This document shows, piece after piece, positions 14,877 to 20,760 of a DNA stretch of 20,760 nucleotides. Under the pieces are notes generated by a model that ran no database searches, had not been told where the DNA came from, and saw only the letters and a list, made by a program, of their open reading frames with translations. The position numbers and the translations under genes were made by a program. Every line of letters starts with the position of its first letter. Position 1 is the stretch's first letter. Source of the stretch: Chromatiales bacterium (lineage in GTDB: Bacteria > Pseudomonadota > Gammaproteobacteria > UBA6429). The DNA lies in assembly GCA_027076405.1 (NCBI GenBank), contig JALTJN010000200.1:1-20760 (forward strand), written 5' to 3'.

Positions 14877-14905
14877 AAAAAAGGCGTACCAAGGTACACC
14901 TTTTT
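14877..14905 (-). terminator. Intrinsic terminator of soxY-soxZ
   Basis: Arms 14881-14890 (AAGGCGTACC) and 14893-14902 (GGTACACCTT) with a 2-nt loop. On the minus strand the one imperfect pair becomes U-G and the stem is followed by six T. It lies about 22 bp after the soxZ stop. On the plus strand it also has a T-run but a C-A mismatch. Confidence 0.8.
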
Positions 14906-14927
14906 CAAAACCTTAATAACTTAGTTA

Positions 14928-15242
14928 TTAAGAAATTTTTGCAGTTGTACCGCCTTTACCACCTTGATTATCAACCCATGAAATTTTAACGCTATCGCCT
15001 TTTTTAGCACCGTTAAAACTAAATGCGAGGAAAGGATTTTTCGATACACCCGGCCCCCATAAGCAGGTAAGGATATTTTTGCCATTATGCTCACAATTAA
15101 CTTCTGTAATATAATGCCCTGGAATTTTCTTACCTGTTTTCTTATCTTTACGCAAACCTGTTTCCATTGGATGGAAGATAATCGCCTTAATCGAAGTGCT
15201 CTTACCGTTATCCCATGCACGAATTTTCATCTTTCTAGCCAT
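14928..15242 (-). CDS. soxZ: Thiosulfate-oxidation carrier complex protein SoxZ
   Basis: 104 residues from ATG 15242 (MARKMKIRAWDNG), preceded by AAGGA at good spacing; an in-frame TTG at 15293 is not needed. It is nearly the full SoxZ length. Family features are the KIRA start, HPMETGLRKDKKTGKKIP in the first half, and the immunoglobulin-like C-terminus with FNGAKKGDSVKISWVDNQGG. SoxZ pairs with SoxY in the periplasm and is exported with it, having no signal of its own. Together they carry sulfur intermediates during thiosulfate or sulfide oxidation. It is 51 bp downstream of soxY and is followed by a terminator, so the pair forms its own unit with no soxA, soxB or soxX in view. Confidence 0.95.
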   Translation of the reverse strand: MARKMKIRAWDNGKSTSIKAIIFHPMETGLRKDKKTGKKIPGHYITEVNCEHNGKNILTCLWGPGVSKNPFLAFSFNGAKKGDSVKISWVDNQGGKGGTTAKIS

Positions 15243-15293
15243 GATAATGTCCTTCAGTAAATTCTTTAAATCAAAATAAAAGTTAAACCACAA

Positions 15294-15764
15294 TTAACCG
15301 CCACAACCACCAAGCGTTACTTTCACGCCTTTTTTAGCGGTATAGAGTTTGCCATTTGATTTAACAACAGCAACGATATCTGCAGTCTTAGCCATTTTAA
15401 TACGGCCGGTAATTGAAGCTTCCATTTGATTGGACAAAATGTAGCTTGCTGAAAGCGGATATGCATTTACAGGAACATAAACTGAAATGCTTTCCACTTT
15501 TGGTAATGTAGTGGTTACTTTAACCGAAACCACGGCACCATTTTCAGCAATGTCCGGTGCATCAACTTTAATATCCGCACTTGCTGTAGGACGGCCTTTA
15601 CCTGTAATAGCATCCATAGCAGCATCAATTTTACGTGCTTTAAACGCCTTCGCTGGCCATGCAGCAAAAACAGTTCCTGGGGTTAATAGATTCGCTCCAG
15701 CAGCAATCGCAAGCGTACCCGCCGCCATTGTGCCTTTGAGTATGATTCGACGCGTTGTGTCCAT
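15294..15764 (-). CDS. soxY: Thiosulfate-oxidation sulfur carrier SoxY
   Basis: 156 residues from ATG 15764; AAGGAG about 9 nt upstream fixes this start over a TTG one codon earlier. The N-terminus is a twin-arginine export signal (TTRRIILKG, then a hydrophobic run to TVFAAWP), so the folded SoxYZ pair goes to the periplasm. The protein ends VTLGGCGG: the Cys on the flexible GGCGG arm carries the sulfur substrate. It is the first gene of a two-gene unit with soxZ. About 300 bp upstream there is no gene, only an inverted repeat at 15967-15989 and the tRNA promoter on the other strand. Confidence 0.96.
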   Translation of the reverse strand: MDTTRRIILKGTMAAGTLAIAAGANLLTPGTVFAAWPAKAFKARKIDAAMDAITGKGRPTASADIKVDAPDIAENGAVVSVKVTTTLPKVESISVYVPVNAYPLSASYILSNQMEASITGRIKMAKTADIVAVVKSNGKLYTAKKGVKVTLGGCGG

Positions 15765-15966
15765 CAAAAAACTCCTTCAAACAGTCAGTATTTTTATTAC
15801 TGCCCATAATTAATTAAGTGAAAGCGCAGCTACTTAAAAATCGATTCATTAAGCAGAAAGCTCAGTTTTATGCAATTTGCAATTTTTATTGTGTTTCTGG
15901 GGTAATTGTAGCCTGATTTTCAAATCCAGTCTTGATCAACGAACTTGTATCTAAATTACGGGGATA

Positions 15967-15989
15967 TTTGCAATACAATTTATTGCAAA
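15967..15989. repeat. 9-bp perfect inverted repeat between soxY and tRNA-fMet
   Basis: TTTGCAATA (15967-15975), a 5-nt loop (caatt) and TATTGCAAA (15981-15989). There is no T-run, so it looks more like a protein-binding site than a terminator. The same core appears as a palindrome upstream of the sensor kinase (20381-20390). It lies about 200 bp from the soxY start and 80 bp from the tRNA. Confidence 0.45.
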
Positions 15990-16025
15990 ATGCCATTATT
16001 AATTCAATATTCTTTTCATTAATGC

Positions 16026-16055
16026 TTGCTAATACTAAGCCGAATGCCGTAGAAT
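16026..16055 (+). promoter_or_regulatory. Promoter of tRNA-fMet
   Basis: TTGCTA (16026-16031), an 18-bp spacer and TAGAAT (16050-16055), followed by a GC-rich discriminator (GCGCC) as is usual for stable-RNA promoters under stringent control. The start of transcription would be near 16062, just before the mature tRNA end. Confidence 0.6.
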
Positions 16056-16067
16056 GCGCCAATCGAT

Positions 16068-16144
<77 letters not shown>

Positions 16145-16154
16145 AAATTTAGAA

Positions 16155-16188
16155 AAGCCTAACTTATTCAATAAGTTAGGCTTTTTTT
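16155..16188 (+). terminator. Intrinsic terminator of tRNA-fMet
   Basis: AGCCTAACTTAT (16156-16167), a TCA loop and ATAAGTTAGGCT (16171-16182): 12 perfect pairs, followed by a T-run of seven (16182-16188). A second hairpin (16189-16197 with 16207-16215) follows with A and T runs on either side. Confidence 0.92.
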
Positions 16189-16215
16189 ATGCCTACATAT
16201 TGATCTTGTAGGCAT

Positions 16216-16245
16216 AAAAAAACGGGCGCCGTAGCGCCCGTTTTT
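16216..16245. terminator. Bidirectional terminator between tRNA-fMet and the DsrE-like gene
   Basis: AACGGGCGC (16221-16229), a CGTA loop and GCGCCCGTT (16234-16242). It is followed by five T on the plus strand and seven T on the minus strand (the A-run at 16216-16222). It lies about 20 bp after the stop of the minus-strand DsrE-like gene and backs up the tRNA terminator on the plus strand. Confidence 0.9.
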
Positions 16246-16263
16246 ATACCGATAAATTAAACC

Positions 16264-16740
16264 TTAAGGTTTAACGTATAAGTAACCTTTCTGTTGTAAG
16301 AAAGCGACTTCAGCAACACCTGAAGGAATGATTTCAGCATTTTCGTTAATTAAGTTTTTGTTGATATGCTTACCACGAATAGTGTTTGCACAAATTTCAA
16401 ACTTAACACCACGATTTGCTAAAGCAGCAATTGTGTCGCTAAAGTTATAAACCTTACCGGTTTTCTTGTTTTTCTTACCCATTGCGCCATCAACCATAGC
16501 GAAGGCACCAGAACTATGAGTAACAACAATAATTTCAACATTTTTGTCACCTAAAGCATTCAGATGGTTTTTTACGTTACGCAATGCACCTGTTGCAGTG
16601 TGGATGTTGTTGATATGGTAAACAACTTTCTGTTTAAGGTAGCCATTTTTTGCTGGACCATTATGTGCTGGACCGGCAGCAAATGCTGATGTAGCGAGCA
16701 TGCTTAGTAGTGTAACTGCAGCGATAATACCTTTCTTCAT
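16264..16740 (-). CDS. Secreted DsrE/DsrF-like family protein
   Basis: 158 residues from ATG 16740, fixed by GGAGGAGT just upstream; the frame runs 12 codons further but without a ribosome site. MKKGIIAAVTLLSMLATSAFA is a clear signal peptide with cleavage after AFA. The mature part shows the DsrE-like fold pattern: VVYHINNI near the start, VEIIVVTHSSGAFAMVDGA, then FEICANTI with a conserved Cys, and a typical end SGVAEVAFLQQKGYLYVKP. Relatives handle sulfur or persulfide groups, and periplasmic versions are common in sulfur-oxidizing bacteria. It lies close to soxYZ and downstream of a two-component system on the same strand, which could control it. The exact reaction is unknown. Confidence 0.87.
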   Translation of the reverse strand: MKKGIIAAVTLLSMLATSAFAAGPAHNGPAKNGYLKQKVVYHINNIHTATGALRNVKNHLNALGDKNVEIIVVTHSSGAFAMVDGAMGKKNKKTGKVYNFSDTIAALANRGVKFEICANTIRGKHINKNLINENAEIIPSGVAEVAFLQQKGYLYVKP

Positions 16741-16959
16741 TGTGGACTCCTCCATTACATTATATATACCCTTCACTATCGGAAGGCTTTTGTATTACTA
16801 GAAATATTACCCTTACTCAAAATAAAAGCATTGATAGAATTTCTATATAATTCATGCCTCTTACTATATGTTCATCTCAATTTCGTGCAACATAAATTCT
16901 CATCGCGCTGCATTTTGCACCTGTAAAACCTGGTTGTTTCTGCAAAACACCCTATATTT

Positions 16960-18327
16960 CTAACCTTCAGAAATGTCATATCGTCGAAGTTTTCGCCAAA
17001 GCGTGGTTTTATCAATCCCCAGCGTTTTAGCCGCCTTTGTCTTTTTCCCTTTAAAACAACGTAATACATGATTAATATATTTTTCTTCTAGTTCTTCTAA
17101 GGACATAAAATTTTCATCTGAAAAATTAATTGATGAATTATCTATAGCATCAGTTTCACTTTCATCCTCTCTCAACCAGTGCAAGACCGGCTCTTCAGAT
17201 AAAATAACCGCACGTTCTACAATATTCCGTAATTCACGAACATTACCTGTCCAGGGAGCTTCGCATAACAACTGCATGGAAGTATTATCGTAACCTTTGA
17301 TGTCACGATTATATTGTTCGGCAAATTCCTGAATAAACTGTTCTATTAATGCAGGGATATCTTCCCGACGTTCATTTAATGTTGGAACATGAATATTGAC
17401 AACATTTAAACGATGATAAAAATCATGCCGTAATTCACCTTCATCAATAGCATGTTCCATATTTCGATTACTGGCAGCAATAATTCGAACATCAATACTG
17501 ATTTCATCTGAACTGCCTAAACGTGAAATTTTATTGGACTCAATGGTTCGCATTAATTTAATCTGCATAGCATCTGAGATATTACAAATTTCATCTAAAA
17601 ATAAAGTCCCGCCACTAGCCTGTTCTAATAGTCCCACTTGTCGTGTTTCAGCTCCGGAAAAAGCATTTTGTTCATGTCCAAATAATTCACTTTCAAGCAT
17701 ACTTTCATTTAATGCACCACAATCAACCGTGACAAAAGGAGCTTCTTTGCGTGAGCTGTAATCATGCAGTGCGCGGGCAACCAACTCTTTTCCTGTGCCT
17801 GATTCACCTGTAATCACAACGTTACAATTTACATCTGTTACTTTTTCTATTGTATTAAAGAGTGAGCGCATAACGGGAGAATCTCCAATCATGCCAAAAC
17901 GATTACGTTTTTGTGTTAAACGTCGCTTTAATAATTTATTTTCATTTTTAAGTTGCACACCTTTCATGGTGCGATCCAGCATGAGTTTTAATTCGGTAAA
18001 ATCAAATGGCTTCTTAATAAAATCTGTTGCTCCTCGCTTCATCGCCTCTACAGCATTTTCAACAGATGAATAACCTGTCATTACGAGTACCGGAACATTC
18101 TCATCAATTTCCCTAAGTTCAGATAAAAGTTCAAAGCCATTCATATTTGGCATGCGTAAATCTGTAATAACGATATCCGCATTTGATTCCTTAAAAGCAG
18201 CAAGACAATCAAGTCCATTTTGATAAACCGAACAAGCATAATTTGCATTATCACAATTACGCTTCATTACCCTGCCTGTTACTACATCATCATCAACAAA
18301 CATGATTTTTGTTTTTTTATCCGACAT
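16960..18327 (-). CDS. Sigma-54-dependent response regulator (NtrC family)
   Basis: 455 residues in three domains. The receiver (about 1-120) has the acidic pair D12-D13, phospho-acceptor D56 in VITDLRMP, T84 and K105. The AAA+ domain (about 140-380) has Walker A GESGTGKE (174-181) and Walker B TLFLDEI (241-247). The Fis-type DNA-binding helix-turn-helix is at the end (AAKTLGIDKTTLWRKLRRY). The sigma-54 contact loop, normally GAFTGA, reads NAFSGA (221-226), an unusual variant. Its start overlaps the kinase gene by 11 bp, so the two form one system. Targets are not shown; the DsrE-like gene 220 bp downstream is a candidate. Confidence 0.95.
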   Translation of the reverse strand: MSDKKTKIMFVDDDVVTGRVMKRNCDNANYACSVYQNGLDCLAAFKESNADIVITDLRMPNMNGFELLSELREIDENVPVLVMTGYSSVENAVEAMKRGATDFIKKPFDFTELKLMLDRTMKGVQLKNENKLLKRRLTQKRNRFGMIGDSPVMRSLFNTIEKVTDVNCNVVITGESGTGKELVARALHDYSSRKEAPFVTVDCGALNESMLESELFGHEQNAFSGAETRQVGLLEQASGGTLFLDEICNISDAMQIKLMRTIESNKISRLGSSDEISIDVRIIAASNRNMEHAIDEGELRHDFYHRLNVVNIHVPTLNERREDIPALIEQFIQEFAEQYNRDIKGYDNTSMQLLCEAPWTGNVRELRNIVERAVILSEEPVLHWLREDESETDAIDNSSINFSDENFMSLEELEEKYINHVLRCFKGKKTKAAKTLGIDKTTLWRKLRRYDISEG

Positions 18328-20272
18328 TCTTTGACTCCAGATAATCTAACTCTTTATTTTCTATTTTGCACTGAACCGGTAATATAATACTGACCTTAAC
18401 ACCGGTCTCTTCCATATTCTCAATTGATATGCTTCCACCGTGATGCTTAATAATTCCATAACTGACTGATAAACCAAGTCCGGTACCTTCACCTTCAGAT
18501 TTAGTGGTAAAGAACGGATCAAATATTTTTGAAAAATCGTTACCTTTAATTCCTGTACCTTGATCTATAATTTCTATAATTAACTTATCTTTAACTTTTT
18601 TTGCATTAATTAATATTACAGCCCGGGCTGCAGATGCCTGAATAGCATTTAGAAGCACATTAACAAGTACTTGTTGCAACATACCGGCATCACCTTCCAT
18701 CTTTAAATCTTTTTCAATATTCGTAATTAAATCAATTTCAGAAGACTCAATACGGTGATGTAATAATTCCAGTGTTTCATCAATCATTTCAGAAAGGTTA
18801 AAGGGCTCATAACTCGGTTCATTTTCACGCGCAAAATTAAGGATACCTTGTATAATACGTGCGCATCGATGTCCTTCTTTTCTTAATAACAGAAGATCAT
18901 TTTTAGCGTCATCATGCCCGTCACCTAACGCCTCTTCAACTAATGTTGCTAACGACATAATATTCATCAAAGGATTATTAATTTCATGACCAATACCGGC
19001 GGCCATCTGACCTAATGCAGCGAGCCGCTCAGATTGGCATGCAGCTCGCACTGCTTTTTCACGTTCCCTTTCAGTCTCTTCAAGGGCAGCGGTTAAATAA
19101 TTAAACGCTTTACCTGATTGCCCTACTTCATCATTCACCGGGCCCTGATAACGAACTCCTCGCTCGCCATCTGCAAATTTACGGATAATTTCCGCCAGAT
19201 CATGTACCGGTTTTGTTAACCGGCCGGATGCCCATACTGCCAGCAATAAACTAACAACAACCAAACCTCCAACCAACTGCCAGATAGATCTGCGTATCGT
19301 ATTGACCGATTCAAAAACCTGATCACTCGATGTTTCAATTAAAAGTAACCATTTGGTATTTCTATTTTGAAAAGGAGAAATACTTTTATAAAAAAACATA
19401 CGCCCGTCATTATGAAAAATAGAACCATAAGATTTTTGTGCTTTAATATTATTCCATTCTTTTTCCGATACGATATTAGTAAAACGAAAATTAGTTTTTA
19501 ACTGGTTGGCAAAGCGTTTTTTATTATCTGGATGGTATAAATATATTCCGTCTCGAAATTTATTGTCACTAATTTCAACAATATAACTGTTAGCCGGATA
19601 GCCGCCCATTGTTGACTTAACCGCTGAATCCAGTCGTGTGCCCCACATATTTACAACGAGCATACCTTGTAATTGCTCAAGCTCATCACGTACAGGAACG
19701 GAATAACGAACCATTGAAGGACAAAAATCAGCGCCAAATGTGACTTGCCCTAATTCAAAATCTGAAATGACCACTTTTCCTTCATTTGCGGAATTTATTG
19801 CTTCTTTAAAAAATCGTTTGGGAGATTGATCTGCGATGTATGAGCGTTTAAATTTTTTATCGAATTTTTTTGCTTCGATTGGTTTACCTTCTTTAACTTT
19901 AACTAAAGTTTTTCCTGTGACATCAATAAAACGTAGCGCCTGAATGCTGGGAACAGAATGTTGATAGTTGAGGAAAAAATGTTCGAGATCGTTTGCACGC
20001 TTATTGTAGACATCAATATTTTTAGCCGGTACAACGCTGTCTGCAAAATAGCGTACTGCAGGTACACGTGCGAGGCCATTTGCAATTGATTTTTGATTAT
20101 TAAGAATAAGTTGTAGCTCACCGGCCATCTTATTTAGAGAAGCATTAATCTCCTGCTCATTACGCAGGCGAACTTCTTGTTCTATGCGTTCAACAACACC
20201 GAACTGTAATATCAGTAATGGGACCGTTGTAAGAAGAGAGATTGCAATGAAGAACTTGTGTCGAAGCTGCAT
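18317..20272 (-). CDS. Membrane sensor histidine kinase (NtrB/DctB-like)
   Basis: 651 residues from ATG 20272; the frame extends 8 codons further to a TTG. A first membrane segment (about 7-27, FFIAISLLTTVPLLIL) is followed by a large periplasmic sensor region of about 300 residues, probably a Cache-type fold. The second membrane segment lies near 327-345 (WQLVGGLVVVSLLLAVWASG), then HAMP (RLTKPVHDLAEIIRKFADG). The phospho-acceptor His is about H429 in GHEINNPL. The ATPase domain has NVLLNAIQA, DQGTGIKG and GEGTGLGLSVSYGI. It phosphorylates the response regulator encoded directly downstream with an 11-bp overlap. The ligand is unknown. An upstream palindrome (20381-20390) may take part in control. 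Confidence 0.95.
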   Translation of the reverse strand: MQLRHKFFIAISLLTTVPLLILQFGVVERIEQEVRLRNEQEINASLNKMAGELQLILNNQKSIANGLARVPAVRYFADSVVPAKNIDVYNKRANDLEHFFLNYQHSVPSIQALRFIDVTGKTLVKVKEGKPIEAKKFDKKFKRSYIADQSPKRFFKEAINSANEGKVVISDFELGQVTFGADFCPSMVRYSVPVRDELEQLQGMLVVNMWGTRLDSAVKSTMGGYPANSYIVEISDNKFRDGIYLYHPDNKKRFANQLKTNFRFTNIVSEKEWNNIKAQKSYGSIFHNDGRMFFYKSISPFQNRNTKWLLLIETSSDQVFESVNTIRRSIWQLVGGLVVVSLLLAVWASGRLTKPVHDLAEIIRKFADGERGVRYQGPVNDEVGQSGKAFNYLTAALEETEREREKAVRAACQSERLAALGQMAAGIGHEINNPLMNIMSLATLVEEALGDGHDDAKNDLLLLRKEGHRCARIIQGILNFARENEPSYEPFNLSEMIDETLELLHHRIESSEIDLITNIEKDLKMEGDAGMLQQVLVNVLLNAIQASAARAVILINAKKVKDKLIIEIIDQGTGIKGNDFSKIFDPFFTTKSEGEGTGLGLSVSYGIIKHHGGSISIENMEETGVKVSIILPVQCKIENKELDYLESKNVG

Positions 20273-20380
20273 TTGGTAAAACCCATACAATTGCAAGATG
20301 CAAACAATTCTAGAGTAGCTTACCTAATAAAACAACAGTACCCTCACTTTAACTATGGTTAATAGCGGGATTTTGTTTCA

Positions 20381-20390
20381 TATTGCAATA
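20381..20390. promoter_or_regulatory. Palindrome TATTGCAATA upstream of the sensor kinase
   Basis: A perfect 10-bp palindrome just after the stop of the DUF2818-like gene and about 110 bp before the kinase start. Its half-site TTGCAATA is shared with the inverted repeat at 15967-15989 upstream of soxY. A shared regulator is possible, but the motif is AT-rich and short. Confidence 0.3.
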
Positions 20391-20398
20391 ATAAAGAT

Positions 20399-20716
20399 TT
20401 ATTTCGATCTTTGGAGCAAATGTTTAAGGTCAAATCGGTAAATGAAGCCCGGCAAAGCGAATACGAGGAATAAACAGAATGTTGAGGCATAAAACTCCCA
20501 ACCTTGAGAGTAAATATCGGAAGTAAACTTTTTTTCGATACCCAACGCAATCATGCCAATCAGCAAATACATGACCAGCCACTCCAGTAATGCCATCCAG
20601 ACTGATTTTGAAGACGATTTGAGCTGAATCAGCCCAAATAAGCGATCACTTATCCAGGGCAGGTTTGCCGCAATAAATGCAACGAAAAGGAAAATAATAA
20701 TGATGGTATGTAGCAT
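20399..20716 (-). CDS. DUF2818-like small membrane protein
   Basis: 105 residues with three hydrophobic segments: about 4-19 (TIIIIFLFVAFIAANL), 44-59 (LEWLVMYLLIGMIALG) and 76-93 (FYASTFCLFLVFALPGF). The order AANLPW-ISDRLFG, then LLEWLVMYLLIG, then WEFYA and LVFALPGFIYRF fits the DUF2818 family. Members are often found next to the respiratory complex I genes, which may lie beyond the right edge. AAGGG about 10 nt upstream of ATG 20716 serves as the ribosome site. The function is unknown. The remaining bases to the window edge hold no readable gene. Confidence 0.82.
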   Translation of the reverse strand: MLHTIIIIFLFVAFIAANLPWISDRLFGLIQLKSSSKSVWMALLEWLVMYLLIGMIALGIEKKFTSDIYSQGWEFYASTFCLFLVFALPGFIYRFDLKHLLQRSK

Positions 20717-20760
20717 GAAATAGCCCTTGTATGATCGTGCGATCTTGTCAGGGCGCTATT

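Noticed and set aside
14921..15220. A 99-codon minus-strand ORF within soxZ
   Set aside because: Out of frame with SoxZ, whose protein matches its family along its length.
16189..16215. Second hairpin after the tRNA terminator
   Set aside because: A strong stem, but the T-run precedes and the A-run follows it on both strands, so alone it is not a terminator.
16917..16930. A GG-N10-GC arrangement on the minus strand upstream of the DsrE-like gene, as in sigma-54 promoters
   Set aside because: Only the minimal GG and GC are right; the surrounding bases do not fit TGGCAC-N5-TTGC, so it is not listed as a promoter.

Overview
The window looks like a chromosomal piece of a moderately AT-rich, sulfur-oxidizing proteobacterium, most likely gammaproteobacterial. 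Pointers are a soxY-soxZ pair, a periplasmic DsrE-like protein, a DUF2818-type membrane protein of the kind often found beside nuo genes, an NtrB/NtrC-type two-component system, and a bacterial initiator tRNA. No 16S gene or species-specific marker is present, so the assignment stays at this level.

Left part (1-7567, all on the minus strand): a type I restriction-modification operon in the order hsdM, hsdS, a two-TM coiled-coil protein, an Abi_2/AbiF-like HEPN protein, and hsdR, which runs off the left edge. M/S and S/coiled-coil overlap and look translationally coupled. The abi gene appears to have been inserted at the 5' end of hsdR. A 29-bp exact copy of the hsdR start lies on the far side of abi (3095-3123), where it now encodes only a 13-codon relic, and a regenerated full hsdR start lies at 1888. 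A good sigma-70-like promoter and a hairpin with a short U-run sit just 3' of abi on the opposite strand. Because AbiF-type HEPN proteins are known to be paired with small non-coding RNAs, this is a candidate partner RNA. Two dispersed palindromic repeats sit in frame inside hsdR and hsdM.

Middle part (7820-10660, plus strand): a cargo segment carrying a LysM protein with a glycine-rich hydrophobic C-terminus, a small two-TM membrane protein, a decayed second copy of the junction between these two genes, and a secreted protein. This resembles an effector/immunity locus with an orphan duplicate. It is flanked by two diverged copies of the promoter and 5' end of the next gene, a Y-family DNA polymerase. 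Each copy keeps a promoter followed by a GAAC-N7-GAAC direct repeat at the expected transcription start, a likely SOS-type operator. The junction mirrors the abi/hsdR one.

Right part (10662-20716): housekeeping and accessory genes. These are the Y-family polymerase coupled to a compact SRAP-like protein, an RhlE-type DEAD-box helicase, and on the minus strand a GST-like protein coupled to ArfB, then soxY-soxZ with a terminator. Next come a plus-strand initiator tRNA with promoter and terminator, a secreted DsrE-like protein, a sigma-54-type response regulator overlapping its sensor kinase, and the DUF2818-like protein. The helicase and GST genes converge with a 1-bp gap.
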